Part shown: one piece after another, positions 34,949 to 44,307 of the stretch
Layout: each line of letters opens with the position of its first letter
Position numbering within the stretch: position 1 is the first letter of the stretch
Assembly (NCBI GenBank): GCA_021792635.1
Contig: JAJYUH010000002.1
Location: forward strand, 62,001 to 126,000
Origin: Natronospirales bacterium
GTDB lineage: Bacteria; Pseudomonadota; Gammaproteobacteria; Natronospirales; REEB76
DNA length: 64,000 nucleotides
Direction: 5' to 3'
Position numbers and translations under genes: made by a program
The notes under the pieces: generated by a model
Databases searched by the model: none
The model's input: only the letters and a program-made list of their open reading frames with translations
Told to the model about the DNA's origin: nothing

Positions 34949-36292
34949 TCAGGTACTGCCGGGCAGGAAGTCAGGGCCGTATTCCTGATCAAAGTCACGT
35001 ATGACGCCGAGTACCGCCGCCACCGCTTGCCGCTCCGCAGCGGAAAGCCGGGGATTCCATGCGTCCATGATCAGCACCGCCCGCATCTCGCCGCTGTTGT
35101 TCCAAGCCTCGTGCCGGAAGCTATCGTCGAAAATAAGGCACTGGCCCTCGGTCCAGGTACGGGTTTCGTTGCCCGCACGGATAGCACATTTCTCCGGTAC
35201 GATCAGAGGCAGATGAACCGCAAGCTTGTAATTTGCAAGCCCGAAATGCGGTGGAATCTTCGTACCGGGCTTCAGTATGGAAAAAAACACTTCAGGCGAC
35301 TGGGCCGGGGTGCGTGCGAGCGGCAATTTTTCAACTATGGAAGCTGTGATTGGACATTGTTCACAATGGGGTTCGATGCGGGTACCTGCCTTGTATAAGT
35401 GGAATGAACTCCAATGCAGAGAGTAATTCAGCTCCTTCCACTGGGCTGTATCCGGAGCGTTAATCTGCACATAGGGCTGCAGTTCCTCAGGCTGCCGCAG
35501 AACCGCCAGTAACTCCGTGCGGATCTGCGGGGTAGCGGCCTCCAGTTCCTCAATCCAGTCGAAATCCGTGCGTTCAAAGAATGCCTGCGGTTGCAGGTCC
35601 GGAAAGTGCAGAAAGGCGGGGCGCTGCATGGCGTGCTCATAACGAGGTGGCATTGTGCCAAGATAGGCGCAAACGAAGTGCTCCACCCGATCGAGTTCCG
35701 TCGCATCATGCTGAGTGCGCAATGTGGAAAGCGCCCGATTGAGCATCGCAATTTTTGCCCGGATGATAACATCCGCGGAATGTGAGATAAGGTCACGGAT
35801 GTGCGGCAGTGTCTGTTGCGAATGTCGGAGTTCCTGAAAATCAGTCGCTTGCGTCCAGGCACGCAGATAAGCATGAATCGCCTCGCGATGTCGGCCAAGC
35901 AGCTCAAGAACGGACCCTTTGTGCAGCAGGGCCATGGGATAGAGCGGCTTGATCGCCAGGGCGCGGTCCAGGGCAGACAGCGCGAGATCATATTCACCGA
36001 TTGTCTTGTACACTAAACCGATATTCTGGTAAGGCATGGCACGTTCCGGATTGGCATGAACCGATCGTTCCAGGAGCTCCAGACTGCGATGAGCGTCTCC
36101 TTGTTCCATGGCGCGCTTTGCCAGGAAATTGAGCGCTGCCACATGGTGGGGCGCGACCTCCAATATTTTTTGATAGAGCTTGGCAGCTTCTTCGCTTTGG
36201 CCGCGCAGTGCCATCGCCTTGGCGCTTTCGCTTAATGTTCTTATTTGCCACGCGATATCAGGGGGATTATTTGGCGGAGTTTGTGTTGACAC
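34949..36292 (-). CDS. TPR - aspartyl/asparaginyl beta-hydroxylase fusion
   Basis: About 447 residues from a GTG at 36292, chosen because the frame upstream is not protein-like; the start is uncertain. TPR units fill residues 5-140 (AAKLYQKILEVAPHHVAA, RSLELLERSVHANPERA, YDLALSALDRALAIKP). The C-terminal domain resembles the aspartyl/asparaginyl beta-hydroxylase family, with TRIEPHCEQCP, ILKPGTKIPPHFGLANYKLAVHLPL, EGQCLIFDDSFRHEAWN and RAVLIMDAW. The conserved His residues and Arg that coordinate iron and 2-oxoglutarate are visible. The TPR-hydroxylase architecture mirrors the TPR-sulfotransferases of the same locus. Known relatives hydroxylate Asp/Asn side chains of proteins. Confidence 0.85.
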   Translation of the reverse strand: MSTQTPPNNPPDIAWQIRTLSESAKAMALRGQSEEAAKLYQKILEVAPHHVAALNFLAKRAMEQGDAHRSLELLERSVHANPERAMPYQNIGLVYKTIGEYDLALSALDRALAIKPLYPMALLHKGSVLELLGRHREAIHAYLRAWTQATDFQELRHSQQTLPHIRDLISHSADVIIRAKIAMLNRALSTLRTQHDATELDRVEHFVCAYLGTMPPRYEHAMQRPAFLHFPDLQPQAFFERTDFDWIEELEAATPQIRTELLAVLRQPEELQPYVQINAPDTAQWKELNYSLHWSSFHLYKAGTRIEPHCEQCPITASIVEKLPLARTPAQSPEVFFSILKPGTKIPPHFGLANYKLAVHLPLIVPEKCAIRAGNETRTWTEGQCLIFDDSFRHEAWNNSGEMRAVLIMDAWNPRLSAAERQAVAAVLGVIRDFDQEYGPDFLPGST

Positions 36293-36521
36293 GGTATCTA
36301 TATCCAACAGAATGTGCGAACTATAACACTTACATCTTACTTCCAGGCAGGCGGCTATGCTACATTGCCCTTGGAGTCCATCGTTGCATGGAAACATTTT
36401 CCAAAACAAGACCGAAGGCATGTTGACCCTCAATCGGGATGGTCTTAATGAGCAACGGCAGTACCGCCTGTTTCACTATGGTGCGATGCGGGTAAGCGGG
36501 GTCTTGCGGTGAGTGAGTGAA

Positions 36522-37571
36522 ATGCCAAATCCAGAAGAATTGGCGGCGCATCCGGATTACTGCCTGAACGAGGTGGACCTGGATCGTCTGGAGTATGGAT
36601 TCCTAAAACTTGATAGCGGCGCATATCGGCGTTCGGCTTTTATGGATCAGCGGATTCATTCTGAAAAGCGGGAATCCGTGCGTGTTCCTCTGGGTGTGAT
36701 GGATAAATTGGTTGCCGACATCCAGGCTACCGGCAAGCCGATACCGATAAATTATATTTTTCATACGGCATTTTGCTGTTCAACCCTCATTTCCCGCTGC
36801 CTGGATATTGAAGGGGTCTGCTGTGCGTTGCGTGAACCGTCCGTGTTGATGCAGATGGCAAATTACAAACGCAGTGGAAATCATCACATGCCTGATGGCA
36901 ATCGCTGGCGTGTTACGCTGAATACCGTGCTGTTCTTGCTGGCGAAGACTGCAATCGGTAATGAAGCAGTGCTTATCAAGCCGACCAATGCCGCCAACAA
37001 TCTCTCGGGAGAAATCATACGCGATCCGCGAACCCATGGCGTGCTGCTGCTGTATTCGAGCCTGGAACAATTCCTGATTTCCATCATAAAGAAAGGTGAG
37101 GAAGGCCGTGCTTTTGTGCGCAAGTTATTCAATGTCATCATGACAGATTCGCAGCGTACCCAGGCATTGTCTCCGCGATCTTTGGCGCAATTAACCGATT
37201 TGCAGGTGGCGGCATTTGTTTGGTATTTGCAGATGGATAATTATCTTGAGTTGATTGGCGGTTTTCCGGGCGCCCGTGTCAGGACACTGGATTGCGATGC
37301 GTTCCTCAAAGAGCCTGCCGGCATGCTGGAAAAACTTTGTGCATTATTCGGTATCACCGTGAAGGCGGGCATACTGGAAGAAATTGTCGCGGGACCGGTC
37401 TTCAGGAAATATTCAAAAAATAATGCCCATGACTATGATTCCGCGGTCCGGGAGGCGGAATACGGGAAGATAGCCCGTGAATACAAAGTGACTCTCTCGG
37501 GCATTCTGGCGTGGAGTGAGCATATTCGTCCGCAAGGCCCGGTGCGCCTGCCATTATCCCAGGCTTTGTGA
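36522..37571 (+). CDS. P-loop sulfotransferase-like protein
   Basis: About 349 residues from the ATG at 36522; a GTG at 36513 is also possible. The segment IFHTAFCCSTLISRCLD resembles the 5'-phosphosulfate loop of divergent sulfotransferase-like P-loop proteins, and VLLLYSSLEQFLISIIKKGEE lies where the 3'-phosphate site is expected. No TPRs. It could act on the same substrate as the TPR-sulfotransferases or be an inactive relative. The gene and its neighbours (36.2-38.3 kb) are less GC-rich than the core genome, hinting at transfer. Its end overlaps the opposite-strand hydroxylase gene by 18 bp. Confidence 0.65.
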   Translation: MPNPEELAAHPDYCLNEVDLDRLEYGFLKLDSGAYRRSAFMDQRIHSEKRESVRVPLGVMDKLVADIQATGKPIPINYIFHTAFCCSTLISRCLDIEGVCCALREPSVLMQMANYKRSGNHHMPDGNRWRVTLNTVLFLLAKTAIGNEAVLIKPTNAANNLSGEIIRDPRTHGVLLLYSSLEQFLISIIKKGEEGRAFVRKLFNVIMTDSQRTQALSPRSLAQLTDLQVAAFVWYLQMDNYLELIGGFPGARVRTLDCDAFLKEPAGMLEKLCALFGITVKAGILEEIVAGPVFRKYSKNNAHDYDSAVREAEYGKIAREYKVTLSGILAWSEHIRPQGPVRLPLSQAL

Positions 37572-38294
37572 AATCGGATTAGTCTGCGGAGGCCGGCTCA
37601 TACCCCAACCCGTTATCGCGTAACGGGCGCGGGTTGCGAACGGCGACACATAGCTGACGTGGTGCCACATGGGCACCTGGAAGAGTGACAATGAATTAAA
37701 TGCGGGAAAAAAAGTATCGGTGACCCTGCCATCATCGTCCATAAACTGCAGCAGCCCTCCCCAGTCTGCCTGCCATCCCTTGGTCAGATTGATGACGTAA
37801 GCGATCTCCCGGTATTGATCAGCCACATGGTCATTGTGCCTTTTCAGAAAATGGCCCGGGATGTAGCATGTGGCTTGTGCATCTGCCTTGATAATGTTGG
37901 GAATACCCGTGACATTTCGCATGAGTTCCAGGAATGGTGATGCATTGATGAATTCCAGCATTTCATGCAATACCAGTCCCGGATCGCGTTTTTCTTTGTA
38001 GGCCGTTACCATCATGTAGCTGTTGTATATGAACTGGAACTTTTCCAGTGCCCTGGCTTGCACTCTCTCATTCAGGTTCAACCAGTCAGCCGGAGTGAAC
38101 GCGGCGACTTTATCGGCTGTCAGGATGACGGATTGTTCACCATCTATATAGGCCACACCCCATGGAACTTCGTGCTGCAGACATTGGTATAGCCTTTCAG
38201 CGGCTTCCGGGAGCAGGACATCATGGATCTGTATACGCCGTCTATGCCTGAATTCTTGCGACAGCCTGGTAACATCAAGAGCCGGATTTAACAT
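37554..38294 (-). CDS. Prolyl-hydroxylase-like 2OG-Fe(II) oxygenase
   Basis: A 246-residue protein starting MLNPALDVTRLSQEF. The core resembles the 2OG-FeII_Oxy_4/Tpa1-type prolyl hydroxylases. FLKRHNDHVADQYREIAYVI carries the HxD-type motif (H-N-D), WGGLLQFMDDDG is the typical core turn, and LFQVPMWHHVSYV provides the distal His. RYAITGWG includes the Arg for 2-oxoglutarate. Tpa1-type enzymes hydroxylate prolyl residues of proteins. It is the third hydroxylase of the locus and converges with the sulfotransferase-like gene, overlapping its last 18 bp. Confidence 0.82.
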   Translation of the reverse strand: MLNPALDVTRLSQEFRHRRRIQIHDVLLPEAAERLYQCLQHEVPWGVAYIDGEQSVILTADKVAAFTPADWLNLNERVQARALEKFQFIYNSYMMVTAYKEKRDPGLVLHEMLEFINASPFLELMRNVTGIPNIIKADAQATCYIPGHFLKRHNDHVADQYREIAYVINLTKGWQADWGGLLQFMDDDGRVTDTFFPAFNSLSLFQVPMWHHVSYVSPFATRARYAITGWGMSRPPQTNPISQSLG

Positions 38295-38566
38295 GCGCTA
38301 TCAATGACCAATGGTATGTGCCGTAGCGGATGACAAGAGTATATATCCTCATTGCCATCGGTTGCAGTTAGTCTAGACTGTTGACGTTCATCTGGCTCTG
38401 AACGCCCATCCGGGCGTATGTGGACCCCGACCGGACGGGCATTCGATTTATGGACGGAAACCCCGGAGTGCCATTGGGATGGTAATCAACAGTTTTCCAT
38501 CGTTTGTGTAGTGTCGTAAGCCGATAATTGGTGCCAGACGGGTTCGCATGAGAGGATAATTTGGAT

Positions 38567-39898
38567 ATGGCCAGTACGCTGGACATGAATGCCTTGTCGG
38601 TAGCGGCTCGGACCGGGCAGCCGCAGGCTCAATACCGTCTCGGCGCACTGCATTTTTCCAGAGGCGAGATCAAGCCTGCCATGGATTGGTTGGAGCGGGC
38701 GGCGGAGCAGGGTGCTGAGGAAGCCCAGAATCTGTTGGGCATCATCTATCTGAATGGTATCGGGATACCGTGTCAGCCGCAGAAAGCCCTTGAACTGTTT
38801 GGCGCGGCGGCGCAGCGGGATCTCAAGGAAGCTCATTTTAATCTGGCGGGCCTGCTTTTCAGCGGTGTCGTTATCCGGGACAGTGATGCGGAAGCAATCA
38901 AGCATCTGCTGCGGGCCGCGGAACTGCGGCATCGCCCTGCGTTGCGGGTATTGGGGTATCTTTACAGTCTTGCAAGGGACACCGCCTTGCAGGAGCTTGC
39001 CACCCTGTGTTTCACCCATGCCGCTCTTTTGGGTGACGCGCATGGCGAGTACATGCTGGGAATGCGCTATATAAATGGTGTGGGCATCGACGCCAATCCC
39101 GATGCAGGGGCGTACTGGCTGTTCCGCGCCGCCGACAGGCAACTGTACTGCGCGGGACGGCATCTTGCAGCATTGAGAATGGATATGGGGGAAGCGCGCC
39201 TGCAACAGATGGCACAACTTCATGTACCGGATGTAAACAACTTGGCCGCCCGTACAATTGAATTGCGGGATCCGGGCGTAATCGCCGCGCCGCCACCGCA
39301 GTCGAAACAATACCCCGGCTTGGTTTGCGAATACCCGGGCATTCTTGAAGAGCATCTCTGCGATTATCTGGTGAATCTCGCCGCGCCCAATCTGCGGCTC
39401 TCCGGAGTGATAGACCCGGCTACGGGGAAGCCTCTGAAGACAGCGCTGCGAACCAGCAGTTCGATGAACTTTCAGTTATCCATGTATGACATGGCGGTGA
39501 GTATCATCTGTCGCCGCATGGCCGGGCTGTCCGGTACGGCGGCAAATCATGCGGAACCCATTTCGGTGCTGCGCTATCTGCCGGGCGAGGAATACCAACC
39601 GCATTATGATCATTTTGCCGTTGATGCATGCGGTGCGCCCATGGTGCAGGACGACAATGGCCAGCGGACCGTGACGGTGTTTGTATATTTGAACACCGTG
39701 GATGCCGGCGGTGAAACCGACTTTCCGCGCCTCGCTCTCCGGGTGCAGCCACAGAAGGGTAAGGCGGTGGCCTTCCTGAATTGCGATACGACCGGAAAAC
39801 CCAATCCCGATACCCTGCATGCCGGCTTGCCGGTTATGCGCGGGGAGAAGTGGCTTGTAACCCTGTGGTTTCGTGAGCGACCCTTTCACTGGGTGTAG
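38567..39898 (+). CDS. Sel1-repeat / prolyl 4-hydroxylase fusion
   Basis: A 443-residue protein; the ATG at 38567 lies 10 bp after AGAGGA (a TTG at 38561 is also possible). Sel1-type helical repeats fill residues 8-200 (AQYRLGALHFSRGEIKPAMD, AQNLLGIIYLNGIGIP, GEYMLGMRYINGVGID). The C-terminal P4Hc domain has EEYQPHYDHF (HxD), VFVYLNTVDAGGETDFPRL, KGKAVAFLNC and DTLHAGLPVMRGEKW with the distal His and Lys. All active-site residues are present. The Sel1 part could recruit a protein substrate, as TPRs may in the neighbouring fusions. It is followed by the sucA operon and is the right edge of the modification locus. Confidence 0.88.
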   Translation: MASTLDMNALSVAARTGQPQAQYRLGALHFSRGEIKPAMDWLERAAEQGAEEAQNLLGIIYLNGIGIPCQPQKALELFGAAAQRDLKEAHFNLAGLLFSGVVIRDSDAEAIKHLLRAAELRHRPALRVLGYLYSLARDTALQELATLCFTHAALLGDAHGEYMLGMRYINGVGIDANPDAGAYWLFRAADRQLYCAGRHLAALRMDMGEARLQQMAQLHVPDVNNLAARTIELRDPGVIAAPPPQSKQYPGLVCEYPGILEEHLCDYLVNLAAPNLRLSGVIDPATGKPLKTALRTSSSMNFQLSMYDMAVSIICRRMAGLSGTAANHAEPISVLRYLPGEEYQPHYDHFAVDACGAPMVQDDNGQRTVTVFVYLNTVDAGGETDFPRLALRVQPQKGKAVAFLNCDTTGKPNPDTLHAGLPVMRGEKWLVTLWFRERPFHWV

Positions 39899-40103
39899 GA
39901 CGCGCCGGCTGCTCTCGGCCGGTCTGTGGCAAGAGTCCGGTATGGTATTTTCCTCGACCGAGTTCTTGGGCTACACTATGACGCTGCGGCCTGAGCCGGC
40001 GTTCCTTGCAGAAGAACACCGTAAGTCTCTTGAATCCATCGCTATTTTGCCAGTTCTTCCGGGCCGACCTTCCGCGGGGCGCCCGCTCTGACTGTCGGCG
40101 AAA

Positions 40104-42986
40104 ATGAGTGAATCCTATCAGCAACGTTACCAGACGACCCCGCTCTCCGGCGGTAACGCGACCTACGTCGAAACCCTCTACGAAAAATTTCTTGAAAATC
40201 CCGCGGCTGTGCCTGCGGCATGGACGGAGTATTTTCGCGGTTTTCAGGCGGCACCGATCGGTTCCCGCGATACGCCCCGCGGTCCGGTGGAACAGGAGAT
40301 GCTCGCCCGTGCCCGCACGCAGCGGGTGACGGCAGGCAACGGCAATCTGCATCCCGAGGCGGCGCAGAAGCAGGCCGCGGTCATCAAACTGATTGAATCC
40401 TACCGCGACCGTGGCCATCTGCGCGCCAAACTGGACCCCCTCGGCCGGCATGTGCCGCCGGATGTACCGGACCTGGATCTGTCATTCCATGATTTGACCG
40501 AGGCGGACATGCGCACGGTGTTCAGTACCGTGTCGCTTACCGGTCCCGACCGCATGCCCCTGGGTGATATCTGGTCCATGCTGCAGGATATCTACTGCGG
40601 TACGGTGGGTTTTGAATACATGCACGTCAGTAATGGCGCAGAACGCCTGTGGCTCAAGGAGCGGATCGAAACCAGCCGCGCGCACGTCAGTCTCGGCAGC
40701 GGAGAAAAACTCGATATCCTGGCATCGCTCACCGCTGCGGAAGGCATGGAGAAGTATCTGCATACGAAATACGTGGGACAGAAGCGCTTTTCCCTCGAGG
40801 GTGGGGAATCCCTGATCGTCATGCTGCATGACTTGGTGAAGCGGGGCGGCGGCATGGGCGTGCAGGAAGTGGTTATCGGCATGGCGCACCGCGGCCGCCT
40901 CAATGTGCTCATCAATGTACTGGGCAAGTCGCCAAAAGAGATTTTTTCGGAATTTGAGGGCGTGTACGACCCGAAGACGGCGGAAGGTTCCGGTGATGTG
41001 AAGTATCACCTGGGGTTCTCCTCCGACATCCGGACGTCCCATGGCACAGTGCACGTGGCCCTGGCGTTCAATCCCTCCCACCTGGAGATCGTGAACCCGG
41101 TGGTGGAGGGCTCGGTGCGCGCGCGTCAGGACCGCCGCGGCGATGTCAGGGGTGCGAGTGTGTTGCCGGTGTTGATCCACGGTGATGCGGCGTTCGCCGG
41201 TCAGGGTATCGGCATGGAAACCCTGCAGCTTTCCCAGGCGCGCGGGTTTTATACCGGCGGCACCGTGCATGTCGCCCTGAATAACCAGATCGGTTTCACC
41301 ATCAGCAATCCGCTCGATGCACGCTCCACGCCGTATTGCACGGATATGGCCAAGATGCTGGAAGCGCCGGTATTCCATGTGAACGGCGATGACCCCGAGG
41401 CAGTGGTGTTCGTGACGCGGCTGGCGCTGGAATATCGTCAGAAATTCCACAAGGACATGTTCGTTGACCTGGTGTGCTACCGCCGTCACGGTCACAACGA
41501 GGCGGATGAACCTGCGGCTACGCAACCCATCATGTATCAGACCATCAGGAAGCATGCCACCACGCGCAGCTTGTATGCGGATGTGCTGCAGCAGCAGGGT
41601 CTGGTCACGAATGAGGCCCTGAACGCCATGGCCGGGGAATACCGTGACCGGCTGGATGCCGGCAAGCCGGTGGCACCCGGCGTGACCGCGCACGTGCCCA
41701 ATCAGTTTACCGTGGACTGGACTCGCTACCAGCAGCATCGCTGGAATGAGAGCGTAAATACCGGACTGACGGCGGATCGCCTCGGGTTTCTCAGCGACGC
41801 GATTAACCGCGTACCGACGGGAGTAGTGTTGCACCCGCGCGTGGCACGCATTTACGACGAGCGCCGCAGGATGGCGGCAGGCACGATTCCCGTGGACTGG
41901 GGTTTTGCCGAGATCCTGGCCTATGCCAGCCTCGTCACTGAGGGGTATCCCGTGCGCCTCACGGGCCAGGATACCGGCCGGGGCACCTTCTTCCACCGGC
42001 ATGCCGTGCTGCATAACCAGAAGGATGGCAGCACCTGCATTCCGCTGGAACATGTCTCCGGGGATCAGAAGCCGTTCACCGTGGTGGATTCCCTGCTGTC
42101 TGAGGAAGCCGTCATGGGCTTCGAGTACGGCTATAGCACCGCCGAACCCGATGCCTTGGTGATCTGGGAAGCCCAGTTCGGTGATTTCGCCAATGGCGCC
42201 CAGGTGGTCATTGACCAGTTCATCAGCGCAGGTGAGGCGAAATGGGGACGCCTGTGCGGGCTGGTGCTGTTCCTGCCCCACGGTTACGAAGGGCAGGGAC
42301 CGGAACATTCCTCGGCGCGCTTGGAACGCTATTTGCAGTTGTGCGCCGAGCACAACATGCAGGTGTGCGTGCCATCCACGCCGGCGCAGATGTTTCACAT
42401 GCTGCGCCGCCAGGTTATGCGGCCGTACCGCAAGCCGCTGGTGATCATGACGCCCAAGAGCCTGCTGCGGCACAAGCTGTCGGTATCCGCGCTCACCGAT
42501 TTCACCCACGGACACTTTCACGTTGTCATTCCGGAAATTGACCCGCTGCGTCCACCCAAGATCAACCGCGCAGTGTTCTGTTCCGGCAAGGTGTATTTCG
42601 ATCTGCTGGAAGCGCGCCGCGCCGGAAAAATTGACGATGTTGCCGTGGTGCGCATTGAACAGTTGTACCCCTTTCCGCACGACGAATATGCGGAGATCAT
42701 CAATCTCTACACCAATGCGCGCGATATCGTATGGTGCCAGGAAGAGCCGCAGAATCAGGGCGCCTGGTACGAGATTCGGCACCGTCTGCAGGATCCGCTC
42801 AAGGCTCGGCATACACTGATCTATGCGGGACGCGCCGCTTCCGCCTCGCCGGCAGCGGGCTACGCGCAACTGCACCAGCAGCAGCAGCATGCACTGGTTC
42901 AGGATGCCTTGGGGAAAAATACCGCGCCGGTACAAGCCGTTGCCGGAGAAAACATTCCGACTAAAGCCGTTTCGGAGCAGGCATGA
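40104..42986 (+). CDS. sucA: 2-oxoglutarate dehydrogenase E1 component
   Basis: A 960-residue thiamine-diphosphate enzyme of normal length. The N-terminal motif is [20 protein letters not shown]. The substrate-region [12 protein letters not shown], the ThDP-binding [32 protein letters not shown] and [17 protein letters not shown] motifs are all clear. It decarboxylates 2-oxoglutarate in the TCA cycle and passes the succinyl group to the lipoyl arm of SucB. Its stop overlaps the sucB start (ATGA), so the two are coupled. The gene is ordinary chromosome, contrasting with the island-like locus just upstream. Confidence 0.97.
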   Translation: MSESYQQRYQTTPLSGGNATYVETLYEKFLENPAAVPAAWTEYFRGFQAAPIGSRDTPRGPVEQEMLARARTQRVTAGNGNLHPEAAQKQAAVIKLIESYRDRGHLRAKLDPLGRHVPPDVPDLDLSFHDLTEADMRTVFSTVSLTGPDRMPLGDIWSMLQDIYCGTVGFEYMHVSNGAERLWLKERIETSRAHVSLGSGEKLDILASLTAAEGMEKYLHTKYVGQKRFSLEGGESLIVMLHDLVKRGGGMGVQEVVIGMAHRGRLNVLINVLGKSPKEIFSEFEGVYDPKTAEGSGDVKYHLGFSSDIRTSHGTVHVALAFNPSHLEIVNPVVEGSVRARQDRRGDVRGASVLPVLIHGDAAFAGQGIGMETLQLSQARGFYTGGTVHVALNNQIGFTISNPLDARSTPYCTDMAKMLEAPVFHVNGDDPEAVVFVTRLALEYRQKFHKDMFVDLVCYRRHGHNEADEPAATQPIMYQTIRKHATTRSLYADVLQQQGLVTNEALNAMAGEYRDRLDAGKPVAPGVTAHVPNQFTVDWTRYQQHRWNESVNTGLTADRLGFLSDAINRVPTGVVLHPRVARIYDERRRMAAGTIPVDWGFAEILAYASLVTEGYPVRLTGQDTGRGTFFHRHAVLHNQKDGSTCIPLEHVSGDQKPFTVVDSLLSEEAVMGFEYGYSTAEPDALVIWEAQFGDFANGAQVVIDQFISAGEAKWGRLCGLVLFLPHGYEGQGPEHSSARLERYLQLCAEHNMQVCVPSTPAQMFHMLRRQVMRPYRKPLVIMTPKSLLRHKLSVSALTDFTHGHFHVVIPEIDPLRPPKINRAVFCSGKVYFDLLEARRAGKIDDVAVVRIEQLYPFPHDEYAEIINLYTNARDIVWCQEEPQNQGAWYEIRHRLQDPLKARHTLIYAGRAASASPAAGYAQLHQQQQHALVQDALGKNTAPVQAVAGENIPTKAVSEQA

Positions 42987-44239
42987 GCATCGAAATCAAG
43001 GTCCCGCAGTTGCCGGAATCCATCCAGGACGCCACCCTCGTCGGTTGGCACAAGAAGCCGGGTGATACGGTCAAGCGCGATGAGAATCTGGTGGATATCG
43101 AGACCGATAAAGTGGTGCTGGAATGCCCGGCCCCCACGGATGGCGTACTCAAGGAAATCAGAATTCAGGACGGCACCACCGTCACCGCCGGCCAGGTGAT
43201 CGCCGTTCTGGAGCCGGGTGCGGTGGCGGCCGCCAAGCCCGCCGCAGCACCTGCCGCAGCCACAAAATCCGCGATAGCCGTGGCAATGGCGGCGCCCGCC
43301 CGGCCAGCCGCACCCGCTCGGGCCGGAGAGGAAGCCGGCGCAGGCGACCTGCCGCTCAGCCCGTCCGTGCGCCGGCTGCTGGAGGAGAACCAGCTCGATC
43401 CCGCGGGCATCCGGGGCACGGGGCGGGATGGCCGTCTCACCAAGGCTGACGTGCTCGATTACCTGGACAAGGGTGGCCGGCAGGCGCCGGCTCCGGAGCC
43501 GGCGGCGCCCATGTCCGTCCCCCACCCGGCGGCGGCTGGCCGCCAGGACCGGCGCGTACCCATGACACGCATGCGTGCGCGCATCGCCGAGCGGCTGACA
43601 GAATCCCAGACCAATACCGTGATGCTCACCTCCTTCAACGAGGTGGATCTGTCCGCGGTCATGACACTGCGCAGCAAATACAAGGATAAATTCGAGAAGG
43701 AACGGGGCGTGAAGCTCGGTTTCATGTCATTCTTCGTCAAGGCGGTGGTGGAAGCACTGAAGAAATACCCGGTGGTGAATGCGTCGGTGGAAGGCAGCGA
43801 CATCATTTATCACGACTACTGGGACATCAGCGTGGCGGTGTCCACGCCGCGCGGGCTTGTGACTCCGGTACTGCGTGGCGCCGATCAGATGGATTTCGCC
43901 GCAATCGAACAGACCCTGGCGGATCTCGCGGTACGTGCCCGCGACGGCAAGATCAGCATCGAGGAACTTACCGGCGGCACCTTCACCATCACCAACGGCG
44001 GGGTGTTCGGCTCGCTGTTCTCCACGCCCATCATTAATCCGCCGCAGAGCGCCATCCTCGGCATGCACGCCATCAAGGAGCGCGCGGTGGTGGTGGACGG
44101 CCAGGTAACGGCGCGGCCGATGATGTACGTCGCCATCACCTATGACCACCGTATTGTGGATGGCCGCGAAGCGGTGCTGTTCCTGGTATCCGTCAAGGAG
44201 CAACTGGAAGATCCCGTGCGCTTGCTGTTACAGATCTGA
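42983..44239 (+). CDS. sucB: Dihydrolipoyl succinyltransferase (E2 of 2-oxoglutarate dehydrogenase)
   Basis: A 418-residue E2. An N-terminal lipoyl domain has the lipoylated Lys in [13 protein letters not shown]. Ala/Pro-rich linkers follow, then a peripheral subunit-binding domain ([20 protein letters not shown]). The catalytic acyltransferase domain has [33 protein letters not shown] and the active-site [15 protein letters not shown] (His and Asp). It transfers succinyl from E1 to CoA in the TCA complex. One lipoyl domain is typical. It overlaps sucA by 4 bp. Confidence 0.97.
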   Translation: MSIEIKVPQLPESIQDATLVGWHKKPGDTVKRDENLVDIETDKVVLECPAPTDGVLKEIRIQDGTTVTAGQVIAVLEPGAVAAAKPAAAPAAATKSAIAVAMAAPARPAAPARAGEEAGAGDLPLSPSVRRLLEENQLDPAGIRGTGRDGRLTKADVLDYLDKGGRQAPAPEPAAPMSVPHPAAAGRQDRRVPMTRMRARIAERLTESQTNTVMLTSFNEVDLSAVMTLRSKYKDKFEKERGVKLGFMSFFVKAVVEALKKYPVVNASVEGSDIIYHDYWDISVAVSTPRGLVTPVLRGADQMDFAAIEQTLADLAVRARDGKISIEELTGGTFTITNGGVFGSLFSTPIINPPQSAILGMHAIKERAVVVDGQVTARPMMYVAITYDHRIVDGREAVLFLVSVKEQLEDPVRLLLQI

Positions 44240-44252
44240 TTCTTATCGCTTC

Positions 44253-44269
44253 TCCCCCGCGCAGGGGGA
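44253..44269 (+). promoter_or_regulatory. Intergenic hairpin between sucB and lpd
   Basis: TCCCCC, loop GCGCA, GGGGGA form a compact stem in the 68-bp gap. There is no T-run, so it is more likely an mRNA stability or processing element than a terminator. Confidence 0.4.
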
Positions 44270-44307
44270 AGCAGGGTGAGGGGACATTTCTCAGTAAGGA
44301 AAACCAG

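Noticed and set aside
40482-42935. 817-residue open frame antisense to sucA
   Set aside because: It mirrors sucA codon structure, has no domain or ribosome site, and sucA is certain.
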